Source: CAZGQY01 sp964528035
GTDB taxonomy: Bacteria > Pseudomonadota > Gammaproteobacteria > Methylococcales > UBA1147
NCBI GenBank assembly: GCA_964528035.1
Contig: CAZGQY010000078.1
Coordinates: forward strand, 1 to 17,873
DNA: 17,873 nt
Direction: 5' to 3'
Shown here piece after piece: positions 8,858 to 16,176 of the stretch. The notes below the pieces were generated by a model that worked only from the letters and a program-made list of their open reading frames with translations, had not been told where the DNA came from and searched no databases. A program made the translations under genes and the position numbers. The number at the start of each line of letters is the position of its first letter. The stretch's first letter is position 1.

Positions 8858-9472
8858 ATGAATAAATTAAAATGGGCGATGTTGCAGATGGTTATCTGGG
8901 TTTCTGTATCCTTATTTTCTGTAACTGTAGCAGCAGAAGAAAAACCCCCAGGGGAGATTAAATTTGAGGCTTGTTCAGGGTGTCATTCACGTCCAGGATA
9001 CGCAAATGCTGTTCCCCGATACCAGGTTCCAAAATTGGCGGGACAACATGCTGGATATCTGAAATCGTCAATCAAAGCTTATGCAAAAGGTGATCGTACA
9101 CATGCAACTATGGTTGGCAATGCCGTTAGCATAAGTGATCAGGATATTGGTGATATTGTTGCTTATTTGGAGTCCTTTGATCTTGTCAAAAGTAATGAAA
9201 ATTATTCGGGTGATCCGCTTATCGGTAAAGAAAAGTCAGCAAGCTGTATCGGTTGCCACGGAGAGGGCGGAGACAGTTCTGACGGTAATTTCCCTAAACT
9301 TAGCGGACAATACCAGAGTTATTTGATTGTGGCCCTTCAGGATTATAAGTTGGGAAAGAGAAATAACCCAATGATGAATGCAATGGTAGCAAGTTTAAGT
9401 GATGATGATATAGAAAATATCGCTGCATATTATGCGAGCCAAAAGAAAGGTTTGGGCGTAGTGGAGCGATAG
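8858..9472 (+). CDS. Diheme c-type cytochrome, cytochrome c4-like
   Basis: A periplasmic electron carrier of 204 residues, near the usual c4 length. The start at 8858 is chosen because a GGGGGTG ribosome-binding site lies just upstream (8848-8854); an in-frame ATG at 8843 would put that site inside the gene. Residues 1-26 form a signal peptide ending VTVAA before EEKPP. There are two cytochrome c domains: CSGCH at 39-43 and CIGCH at 130-134. Likely axial methionines are M85 (HATMVG) and one of M172/M173/M176 (NPMMNAM). PKLAGQ and PKLSGQ after the two heme sites mark the internal duplication of the c4 family. In this family such proteins pass electrons from the bc1 complex to terminal oxidases. 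It stands alone, flanked on both sides by repeat elements, so the context gives no specific partner. Confidence 0.9.
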   Translation: MNKLKWAMLQMVIWVSVSLFSVTVAAEEKPPGEIKFEACSGCHSRPGYANAVPRYQVPKLAGQHAGYLKSSIKAYAKGDRTHATMVGNAVSISDQDIGDIVAYLESFDLVKSNENYSGDPLIGKEKSASCIGCHGEGGDSSDGNFPKLSGQYQSYLIVALQDYKLGKRNNPMMNAMVASLSDDDIENIAAYYASQKKGLGVVER

Positions 9473-9543
9473 TAGTTCACCCAGCATAGCGTCTACAATG
9501 AATTGTAATTGTCTTTGCTCAGCAATTTCCGTGTTCAGAGCAC

Positions 9544-9617
9544 AAGCCATTGATTTTACTGGACGCGTGAATACATCCTGAAAGCCCTGCTGCAGAAGCG
9601 CAAACAATCAATGGCTT
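9544..9617 (+). repeat. Palindromic intergenic repeat, GCGTRAATAC family, copy B
   Basis: A 74-bp unit bounded by a perfect 12-bp inverted repeat, AAGCCATTGATT (9544-9555) and AATCAATGGCTT (9606-9617). The interior carries GGACGCGTGAATACATCC, matching the core of copy A, and a CTGCTGCAG palindrome. It lies just after the cytochrome gene, in the same orientation as copy A before it. Confidence 0.6.
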
Positions 9618-9648
9618 CTAGCCTTAGAATAATTGCGCTGAATTAGTA

Positions 9649-9807
9649 TTAGTACTCCGACAATCTTGTATTGATGGGTAAAACTAGCCGACAAGCGCTC
9701 ATCTACGTTGTTGCAGTTGCTCGATTAGTCCCTGCTAGTCTTTCGTTTAGCATATGAACGCTTCTCAAACAGCTCTATTTATCATTCATAAGTTGTCGGA
9801 GCACTAG
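9649..9807 (+). repeat. Miniature inverted-repeat element E (about 160 bp)
   Basis: The ends TTAGTACTCCGACAA (9649-9663) and TTGTCGGAGCACTAG (9793-9807) are inverted repeats with a shared CTCCGACAA core. The left half matches the reverse complement of element D (8615-8779), so E is a second copy in the opposite orientation, about 870 bp away across the cytochrome gene. No coding potential. Confidence 0.7.
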
Positions 9808-9875
9808 TAAATTTTATATTCCTGTAGCCATGCGAACAGCAGAGGGAATTTATTTCATTGTGTTCTTTTTTGAGT

Positions 9876-10039
9876 AAGGAGCGAGGTTTTGATAATATGC
9901 GAAAGATTGACGCAGGATAATTGTTTGTCTTCAAGGCGTAGCAACAGGCGCATAGCCGGGCTACGCAACTGTTGCTACAACGCAGAAGGCGGACAATAAG
10001 ACAAGTCAAGATTCGTATATTATTGAATCCTCGCTCCTA
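9876..10039 (+). repeat. Miniature inverted-repeat element F (164 bp)
   Basis: The ends AAGGAGCGAGG (9876-9886) and CCTCGCTCCTA (10029-10039) are inverted repeats. The similarity runs on inward: GATAATATGCGAAAGATTGAC on the left (9891 onward) against a complementary AATAATATACGAATCTTGAC on the right. An inner stem pairs GTAGCAACAG with CTGTTGCTAC. Length and layout match elements D and E, and the central CTGCGTTGTAGCA word resembles their CGTTGYTGCA, but the terminal sequences differ. It may be a separate subfamily. Confidence 0.65.
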
Positions 10040-10092
10040 AGGGAGGATTTGGCAATCCATGCCGGTATGATTCCTCCTGGTCTTTGCCAGGC

Positions 10093-10245
10093 TTAAAACA
10101 ACGTATAAATGAATGGCGCAACGGCAGATCCTTGGGAAAGTACTATGAGTGCTCCCAAAAGCAATAAGACGATAATTATGGGTGCCAGCCAGAATTTTTT
10201 CCGAACCTTCATAAATCCCCAGAGATCTTTTAGTAACTCGATCAT
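10093..10245 (-). CDS. DUF5989-like small membrane protein
   Basis: A 50-residue protein: an amphipathic, basic N-terminus (MIELLKDLWGFMKVRKKFW), one hydrophobic membrane segment (about residues 20-38) and a short tail SQGSAVAPFIYTLF. I recognise this pattern as the DUF5989 family, which is found beside carbamoyltransferase and SxtJ genes. The ATG overlaps the stop of the upstream gene by one base (TAATG), showing translational coupling. Function is unknown; it may be an inner-membrane accessory subunit. Immediately downstream a short CCTGG/CCAGG hairpin (10076-10091) lacks a T-tract. Confidence 0.85.
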   Translation of the reverse strand: MIELLKDLWGFMKVRKKFWLAPIIIVLLLLGALIVLSQGSAVAPFIYTLF

Positions 10246-10661
10246 TAGAATGGTTTCTCCATTTGATGTTTGGGTGGTTCAATACTGGGTTTTCGATAAG
10301 ATAATTGAAGTGCAGTAATTTTTCGGTGCATGGGATCTTTGCGCAGCAACTTCAAAAATAGAGCGACCGGTGTGAAAATAATAAAAAATACCAGTCCGAG
10401 AATGATGCGTGTGTTAATCCAGCCAAGAACGAACCCAATATACATCCAGACTATATACAGGGGTTTGAGTAATATCGGTAGAATCAGCGAGACTGAAGCA
10501 AGCCCGAGAGCTATTCTGAATACAAGAGGCATATCAGGAAAGGTCTGGTCGAATATTACGACAGGAAAGAATAAGCCAAACAGCAGGGCAATAATTGTCG
10601 CAGTAACAAACCCAAATTCGCGCAATCCTTTGTTATCAAGTTTCGGTACGATTTTACTCAT
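10245..10661 (-). CDS. SxtJ-family membrane protein
   Basis: 138 residues with three or four hydrophobic segments (about 17-37, 46-66, 68-80 and 84-104) and a basic tail. The LLRKDPM motif (105-111) after the last segment is typical of the SxtJ family, named after a protein of the saxitoxin cluster that sits next to a carbamoyltransferase. The start is three bases after the carbamoyltransferase stop, and the stop overlaps the next start, so the three genes form one operon. The molecular role of SxtJ proteins is not established; a membrane partner of the carbamoyltransferase is the simplest inference. Toxin production is not implied: no other saxitoxin-type gene is present in the window. Confidence 0.85.
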   Translation of the reverse strand: MSKIVPKLDNKGLREFGFVTATIIALLFGLFFPVVIFDQTFPDMPLVFRIALGLASVSLILPILLKPLYIVWMYIGFVLGWINTRIILGLVFFIIFTPVALFLKLLRKDPMHRKITALQLSYRKPSIEPPKHQMEKPF

Positions 10662-10664
10662 CGG

Positions 10665-12515
10665 TCAGTCCAGTGCAAATTCTGTTTTCCAGGCATCGTC
10701 TTTTTTCCACTCTGGTTGGTTTTTCTTAACGAGGATCACGTTTTCCATAACCAGGTAGTCCATTTCCGTTCGCATGAAGCAACGGTAGGCATCTTCAGGT
10801 GTGCAAACAATGGGTTCGCCGCGTACATTAAATGATGTATTAATCAGGACGGGGCAATCCGTAATATTTTCAAACTGACAGATGAGTTCGTAGAATCTTG
10901 GATTCGTTTCCTTGTGAATTGTCTGAATTCGTGCGGAATAGTCTACATGGGTCACTGCGGGGATAGTTGAGCGTGGTATCTTTAGTTTATCGATACCGAA
11001 TAAGCCCTCTTGTTCTCGTGACATAGGAATTTGTTTGTCCGGGTGGACGCTCGCTACTAGAAGCATGTAGGGGCTTTCAGAATCGATATCAAACCACTCG
11101 GAAACTTTTTCCCAGCGAACCGCAGGTGCAAAGGGTCGAAACGATTCGCGGTATTTGATTTTTAGATTCATGATGGACTGCATTTTACGACTGCGGGCAT
11201 CACCAATTATAGATCTTCCGCCTAATGCTCGAGGACCGAACTCCATTCGTCCCTGATACCAACCTACGACGTTCTCAGTACTCAGGATTTGTGCCAGTTT
11301 GGGCATCAGTTTTTCGTCTTCAAGTTGTTCGTAACCGGCGTTTATACTCTTTAAATATCCAGTTATTTCATCGTTGCTATATCGCGGTCCCAGATAGGAG
11401 CCTCGAGTGCTGTCACAACTATCCGGTGAAATCTTTCGTGGGTTATCAAGATATTCATACCAGATCGCGTAAGCTGCACCAATTGCTCCCCCAGCATCAC
11501 CCGATGCGGGTTGTATCCATAGATTAGGAAAGGCTTTCTCTTTAAGTAGGCGTCCATTTGAAACACAATTCAGAGCGACTCCTCCAGCAAGACAAAGATT
11601 ATCTACCTGTAATTCGTCGCGAATTGTTCTGGCAAGTTTTAATACGATTTCTTCAGTGACGACCTGAATTGATCGCGCAAGATTCATTTCTTTTTGTGTG
11701 ATTTCGGATTCCGGTTCTCGCGCTTTGCCACCAAATAAACGAGCAAATTTTTTGTTGGTCATGGTGAGGCCGGTCGCGTAATTAAAATATTTCATATTTA
11801 ACCGGAATGAACCATCGTCTTTGACGTCTATAAGGTTGTCATAAATTAAATCGACAAATTCAGGTTCGCCATAGGGTGCTAATCCCATTAATTTGTATTC
11901 ACCAGAATTGACTTTAAATCCGGTGTAGTATGTAAATGCGGAGTAAAGCAGGCCAAGTGAGTGAGGGAAATCGATCTCCCATTGCGGCTTTACACGGTTG
12001 TTTTCACCCAGCCATACCGTAGTAGTTGCCCATTCTCCAACACCGTCGAGGCACAGGATAGCGGCTTTTTCAAACGGACTCGGAAAAAAAGCTGAGGCGG
12101 CGTGAGACTGGTGGTGCTCAGTGAACAATAGTGTCGGCAGTTTTTTTATGTCGAGTCCACTTAAGGATGACAGTTCCTTTTTCAAAGTGGTTTTTAGAAA
12201 GAGTTTGTCTTTTAACCAAACCGGCATTGCAGCCAGAAAAGATCGGAAACCGTTTGGTGCGTAGGACAGATAAGTTTCCAAAAGACGTTCGAATTTGACC
12301 AGAGGCTTATCGTAAAATACAACATAATCAACATCGGAAAGTGAGGTATTTGCCTCGCTCAGGCAGTAATTAACAGCATTGAGAGGAAATCCAGCATCGT
12401 GTTTTTTACGGGTAAATCGTTCTTCTTGTGCTGCTGCAACTATGTCTCCATCGATTATTAGAGCGGCGGCACTGTCGTGGTAATATGCGGATATGCCGAC
12501 AATTTTTATGCTCAT
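10665..12515 (-). CDS. Carbamoyltransferase, NodU/CmcH/TobZ family
   Basis: A full-length enzyme (616 residues) that moves a carbamoyl group from carbamoyl phosphate, through a carbamoyl-adenylate, to a hydroxyl of a sugar or other small molecule. The N-terminal Kae1-like ATPase domain starts IKIVGISAYYHDSAAALI. The metal-binding motif is HHQSHAAS (134-141: H134, H135, H138), followed by CLDGVGEW (D157); the later ASGDAGGA motif contains D340. The C-terminal YrdC-like domain carries QGRMEFGPRALGGRS (421-435), ESFRPFAP (457-464) and INTSFNVRGEPIVCTPEDA. All motifs look intact. It is the first gene of the operon with SxtJ and DUF5989. The ATG at 12515 lacks a strong ribosome-binding site but is where the family's N-terminus begins. 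The acceptor substrate cannot be predicted; surface polysaccharide or a secondary metabolite is possible. Confidence 0.93.
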   Translation of the reverse strand: MSIKIVGISAYYHDSAAALIIDGDIVAAAQEERFTRKKHDAGFPLNAVNYCLSEANTSLSDVDYVVFYDKPLVKFERLLETYLSYAPNGFRSFLAAMPVWLKDKLFLKTTLKKELSSLSGLDIKKLPTLLFTEHHQSHAASAFFPSPFEKAAILCLDGVGEWATTTVWLGENNRVKPQWEIDFPHSLGLLYSAFTYYTGFKVNSGEYKLMGLAPYGEPEFVDLIYDNLIDVKDDGSFRLNMKYFNYATGLTMTNKKFARLFGGKAREPESEITQKEMNLARSIQVVTEEIVLKLARTIRDELQVDNLCLAGGVALNCVSNGRLLKEKAFPNLWIQPASGDAGGAIGAAYAIWYEYLDNPRKISPDSCDSTRGSYLGPRYSNDEITGYLKSINAGYEQLEDEKLMPKLAQILSTENVVGWYQGRMEFGPRALGGRSIIGDARSRKMQSIMNLKIKYRESFRPFAPAVRWEKVSEWFDIDSESPYMLLVASVHPDKQIPMSREQEGLFGIDKLKIPRSTIPAVTHVDYSARIQTIHKETNPRFYELICQFENITDCPVLINTSFNVRGEPIVCTPEDAYRCFMRTEMDYLVMENVILVKKNQPEWKKDDAWKTEFALD

Positions 12516-12899
12516 AAATTAGGTGATGGGATGTGTTGAGTAATGGTTTTGTTAAAGAATTGTATTTTTCAATCCGTTCTTAAAGTGTTTTCCAAACTAT
12601 ATGAACGGAAGTGCGGCTATTGAGGGGATGGCCAATCTGGCGGAAAGAATAGCATGATAGACCTTGATAAACCAATAATAAACGTGGGCAAGAGTGATGC
12701 CTCCATGGGTCTTTTAGACTTGAGATTAATAATGATTATACCACTTCAGTAATTCCTTTCTTCGAGTTCGTTGGTAGGGAACGAAATTATTTTTGGTGGT
12801 TTAATAATTAGCAAAGTATTTGCTATTTCGCCTTTTTAAACCTGCAATAGGATTTCAAAGCAAGTTTTTGGCAACACTACTTTTTTCCTCAGCGGAGTA
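12516..12899. other. Non-coding leader between comF and the carbamoyltransferase gene
   Basis: 384 bp without a convincing gene. Reading toward the carbamoyltransferase gene (minus strand), a TATAAT hexamer lies at 12735-12740 with only a weak -35, giving a possible leader of about 215 nt. Two small hairpins are visible: TTCGTT/AACGAA (12767-12785) and TAGCAAA/TTTGCTA (12809-12825). The latter may help end the comF transcript but has no proper T-tract. No riboswitch pattern was recognised. Confidence 0.45.
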
Positions 12900-13607
12900 C
12901 TAAGCTTTTGCACAAGTCCAAATTTCAATTCTTTTTATCCCACTATTAATGAGCGTCCTGGACAATTCTTTCACTGTCGCTCCAGTAGTGACGACATCAT
13001 CGATAATTGCTACGTAGTCAGCTGGAATTTTTTCGGTAACCTCAAACGCGTTTCTTATGTTTTTCTCACGTAAATTAGCGTGCAAAGAAGCTTGCGGTAC
13101 TGTCTGTCGAATACGCCTGCAGCGCTTGAGTTCTAATGGCATGTTCAGTGCCCGGGCAATTGGTTTTGCCAGTTCTGCAGCCTGATTGAAACCTCTGGCA
13201 CGATACCTACCTGAATGCAGCGGTACGGGGATGATTCTTTGGGGTAACTCGGTTCTTTTTTGCAATATATTTTTAAGCAAAGATCCCAGTAGATGCCCAG
13301 CGGCATAGTTAGAGTGATATTTGAAGGCCCGAATTAAATAGCGGATGGGTTCTTTATACTGAAAGGCTGAGACAGTAATTTCAAATGGAGGTGGCTGCGA
13401 TGTACATGTGCCACAATGTAAGCTTGGTTTAGAGTCATAGGCAAATTCCGCAGCGCACGAAATGCAGTTGTTTTTGCTAAATGGCAACGAAAGTCTACAG
13501 TGTGTACAAATATTTGTTGGAAGTTCGCAGTTTTGCCCACAAAGCAAACAGGTGGGAGGATACAAATAATTCTGTATAATAGTTGGCCATTTGTTAATGT
13601 TATGCAT
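12900..13607 (-). CDS. comF: ComF family phosphoribosyltransferase-like protein
   Basis: 235 residues. The ATG at 13607 is preferred over a TTG start at 13661, because the typical family N-terminus begins shortly before the PPTCLLCG zinc finger. Four CxxC pairs (C20/C23, C34/C37, C48/C51, C65/C68) form a zinc-binding region. The C-terminal half has the type I phosphoribosyltransferase motif IIDDVVTTGATV (201-212) and VPLHSGRYRARGFNQAAELA (128-147), both diagnostic of ComF. In competent bacteria ComF helps move single-stranded DNA across the inner membrane; many non-competent gammaproteobacteria also keep it. It is divergent from bioB across a 96-bp gap, a common arrangement in this class. Confidence 0.92.
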   Translation of the reverse strand: MHNINKWPTIIQNYLYPPTCLLCGQNCELPTNICTHCRLSLPFSKNNCISCAAEFAYDSKPSLHCGTCTSQPPPFEITVSAFQYKEPIRYLIRAFKYHSNYAAGHLLGSLLKNILQKRTELPQRIIPVPLHSGRYRARGFNQAAELAKPIARALNMPLELKRCRRIRQTVPQASLHANLREKNIRNAFEVTEKIPADYVAIIDDVVTTGATVKELSRTLINSGIKRIEIWTCAKA

Positions 13608-13703
13608 AATATTTAGTGAACGAGTATTCGTAGCGTGCGCGATATCTATTGTAGTATGCAAACAGCAATTTCACTTCGTTGACCCTAAATTGGATATAAA
13701 GCC
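13608..13703. promoter_or_regulatory. Shared divergent promoter region of comF and bioB
   Basis: The 96-bp gap between the two divergent starts must hold, or overlap, both promoters. No clear -35/-10 pair stands out on either strand. No BirA-type operator palindrome (TTGTAAACC spaced from GGTTTACAA) was found; the closest, TTGTAGTAT with CGTTGACCC, is too weak to call. A GGA at 13691-13693 is a weak bioB ribosome-binding site. Confidence 0.5.
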
Positions 13704-14708
13704 ATGAAAGTAGAAAAAGAGCTGATTAGTGTTCCAGAGGCAAACTCAAACTATTGTGATATCAGGCATGATTGGCGACTCGAAGAATTAGAGGCGCTTT
13801 TTTTGATGCCTTTTAATGATTTGTTATTTCGGGCGCACCAGGTTCACAGGGAGAATTTTAATCCGAATGAAGTACAGATCAGCCGTTTGTTAAGTATCAA
13901 AACGGGTGCTTGTTCGGAAGATTGTGCGTATTGTCCACAAAGTGCGCGTTATGACACAGGGCTTAATCGAGAAGAATTAATGCCTATTGATGAGGTACTG
14001 AATGCTGCCGAGGAAGCAAAATCACAAGGGGCTACACGGTTTTGCATGGGTGCGGCGTGGCGAAGTCCTAAGGATCGAGATCTCGATCAAGTGGTTGACA
14101 TGGTAAAGGGTGTTAAGGCACTAGGCATGGAAACCTGTGTGACTCTGGGAATGATTTCGGATGAGCAGACCCAGCGATTGAAGGACTCGGGGCTGGATTA
14201 CTATAATCATAACCTTGATACATCAGAGGAATATTATTCTGAAATTATAACGACTCGCCAGTATCAGGATAGATTGGATACTTTGACGCGGGTGCGCGAT
14301 GCTGGCATAAATGTGTGCTGTGGTGGAATTGTGGGGATGGGGGAAGCCGAAACGGATCGGATAAAATTGTTACAGGAGCTGGCAAATTTGCCTGAACACC
14401 CACAAAGTGTACCTATTAATATGCTTGTACAGGTTGAAGGAACACCGCTGGCGGGTACTGCTGTATTGGATGCGCTGGATTTTGTGAGAACCATCGCAGT
14501 GGCAAGAATAATTATGCCCAGGTCTAGAGTCCGGCTATCCGCTGGTCGAATGGAAATGAGTGATGAAACTCAGGCCTTGTGTTTTTTTGCAGGTGCAAAT
14601 TCGGTCTTTTACGGTGAAAAATTGTTAACAACAGAAAATCCTGGAGAAAATACGGATCAACTTTTGTTCGAAAAACTGGGGTTGATTACTGAGACTTCTT
14701 TGCACTAA
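13704..14708 (+). CDS. bioB: Biotin synthase
   Basis: A radical SAM enzyme that inserts sulfur into dethiobiotin, the last step of biotin synthesis. 334 residues, close to the family norm. The radical SAM cluster motif is GACSEDCAYCPQS, with C70, C74 and C77. The [2Fe-2S] ligands are also present: C114, C145, C205 and R277 (in MPRSRVRLSAG), which line up with E. coli C97, C128, C188 and R260 at a constant offset of 17. YNHNLDT (167-173) is the usual substrate-binding motif. It is the first gene of the biotin cluster, divergent from comF, and is separated from bioF by 235 bp holding repeat C. The extra N-terminal 17 residues are ordinary for this class. Confidence 0.97.
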   Translation: MKVEKELISVPEANSNYCDIRHDWRLEELEALFLMPFNDLLFRAHQVHRENFNPNEVQISRLLSIKTGACSEDCAYCPQSARYDTGLNREELMPIDEVLNAAEEAKSQGATRFCMGAAWRSPKDRDLDQVVDMVKGVKALGMETCVTLGMISDEQTQRLKDSGLDYYNHNLDTSEEYYSEIITTRQYQDRLDTLTRVRDAGINVCCGGIVGMGEAETDRIKLLQELANLPEHPQSVPINMLVQVEGTPLAGTAVLDALDFVRTIAVARIIMPRSRVRLSAGRMEMSDETQALCFFAGANSVFYGEKLLTTENPGENTDQLLFEKLGLITETSLH

Positions 14709-14779
14709 GAGGTTATGCGGGATAAAAATTCTCGTAGTTATCGGAAATATTCAAGTTAGCGAATCGTTTTAGCTCAGAA

Positions 14780-14925
14780 GTAACTACTTGTCCCCCTACC
14801 GAAACAGCCCTCTATGGGTGATCTGTGGAGGAAGTGTATGTGGCAGGGAAGCCGCTCCATGCCTAACATGGATGTATTTGCACCGTCTTTCGGAACAGAT
14901 CACCCATAGAGGGGTGAGCAGTTAC
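14780..14925 (+). repeat. Inverted-repeat element C between bioB and bioF
   Basis: The centre of the bioB-bioF gap holds a perfect 19-bp inverted repeat, CCCTCTATGGGTGATCTGT (14808-14826) and its complement (14895-14913). Outer arms GTAACTACTTGTCCCC (14780) and GGGGTGAGCAGTTAC (14911-14925) also pair partly. Inside is a TCCATG/CATGGA stem (14856-14872). On the minus strand, GACGGTGCAAATACATCC (14871-14888) resembles the core of repeats A and B, so C may be a relative in reverse orientation. There is no T-tract, so it is not a standard terminator, although the stem could affect the bioB-bioF message. Confidence 0.7.
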
Positions 14926-14943
14926 CCTCAAAATTGATTTAAT

Positions 14944-16101
14944 ATGACGCCGCAGTACTTTCAAGATCAGCTTAAACAGTTGCGACTGAATAACCTTTAT
15001 CGGCGGCGGCGCATAATCGAAGGACCTCAGGGTGTGCGGGTTAATATAGACGGCCGTAAACTGTTGAATTTTTCTGGTAATGATTATCTGGGTCTGGCCA
15101 ATCATCCTAATGTTGTCTGCGCATTAAAACGGGGAGTGGATCGATTTGGTGTCGGTAGTGGATCGGCTCATCTGATTGTTGGACACAGTTCGGCGCACCA
15201 TGATCTGGAAGATGAATTGGCTGAATTTATCGGTTGCCAGCGGGTATTACTTTTTTCCAACGGATATATGGCAAATATTGGTGTAGTTTCTGCATTGCTG
15301 GGAAAAAGTTCCATTGTATTTGAAGACCGCCTGAATCACGCTTCCCTAATAGATGGTGGTTTGCTCTCCGGTGCAAAGTTTCGACGCTTCCCACATACGG
15401 ATCTGGGTTTGCTTGAAAAGCATCTTCAGCGCCAGGCGGAAGATAAGCAAAAGCTTATTGTGACCGACGGTGTGTTTAGCATGGACGGAGATTTGGCACC
15501 TTTGAATGGTCTGGTTCGGCTCAAAAAGCGGACAGGATCGTGGTTAATGGTGGATGATGCACATGGTTTGGGGGTTATTGGACAGAATGGGCGAGGAATA
15601 GTTGAACAATCGAATGTGGATGGAAATGATATAGATGTTTTAGTCGGTACGCTGGGTAAAGCCTTTGGCACTTTTGGTGCGTTTGTTGCCGGTACAGAAG
15701 AATTGGTCGAGTTTTTGATTCAGAAAGCACGAACATACATCTATACAACGGCTCTTCCACCTTCCATTGCTGAGGCAAGCAGGGAGAGTTTGAGGCTGGT
15801 TCAAAATGAATCCTGGCGTCGAGAAAAGCTCTTGGACCTGGTCAGTCAATTCAGGACCGGTGCCGAAAGTATGGGATTACAGCTTTTACAGTCCCCGACG
15901 CCTATTCAACCGATTGTTATTGGAGATAGTCAAGCAACGGTTGAATTGAGTAATAGACTCACGGCTAAAGGTATTTTTGTTATTCCGGTGCGTCCGCCAA
16001 CTGTGCCTAAGGGAAGTGCCCGTTTACGAATAACATTTTCTGCGATGCATGAATCGGCTGATATTGAACGTCTTCTCAATGTTCTGCATGATTGTCTTTA
16101 G
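14944..16101 (+). CDS. bioF: 8-amino-7-oxononanoate synthase
   Basis: A PLP-dependent alpha-oxoamine synthase that condenses pimeloyl-ACP with alanine to give 8-amino-7-oxononanoate. 385 residues, the usual size. The PLP lysine is K239 in GTLGKAFG. D204 and H207 in VDDAHGLG match the cofactor-binding pair of E. coli BioF. SGNDYLGLANHP (44-55) and GSGSAHLIVGH (71-81) are further family motifs. The start is fixed: an in-frame TGA lies at 14935-14937 and no other start codon lies between it and the ATG. No good ribosome-binding site is visible, so translation may depend on the message folding around repeat C. Confidence 0.96.
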   Translation: MTPQYFQDQLKQLRLNNLYRRRRIIEGPQGVRVNIDGRKLLNFSGNDYLGLANHPNVVCALKRGVDRFGVGSGSAHLIVGHSSAHHDLEDELAEFIGCQRVLLFSNGYMANIGVVSALLGKSSIVFEDRLNHASLIDGGLLSGAKFRRFPHTDLGLLEKHLQRQAEDKQKLIVTDGVFSMDGDLAPLNGLVRLKKRTGSWLMVDDAHGLGVIGQNGRGIVEQSNVDGNDIDVLVGTLGKAFGTFGAFVAGTEELVEFLIQKARTYIYTTALPPSIAEASRESLRLVQNESWRREKLLDLVSQFRTGAESMGLQLLQSPTPIQPIVIGDSQATVELSNRLTAKGIFVIPVRPPTVPKGSARLRITFSAMHESADIERLLNVLHDCL

Positions 16102-16176
16102 GATGGAGGTCTTGCTTTTATCAGGGTTTCGGGGACTATTACTTACTCACCTACAACCTCAAATGAACGCATCTTC

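Noticed and set aside
10245..12515. Saxitoxin-type biosynthesis cluster
   Set aside because: Only the SxtJ-family protein and a generic carbamoyltransferase are present; none of the core toxin genes is in the window.
12900..13661. comF start at TTG 13661
   Set aside because: The extra 18 residues are not like the family and an ATG at 13607 sits at the expected distance from the zinc finger.
13608..13703. BirA operator upstream of bioB
   Set aside because: No pair of half-sites close to TTGTAAACC and GGTTTACAA with proper spacing could be found.
14808..14913. Rho-independent terminator between bioB and bioF
   Set aside because: The 19-bp arms are 68 bp apart and no T-tract follows the right arm.
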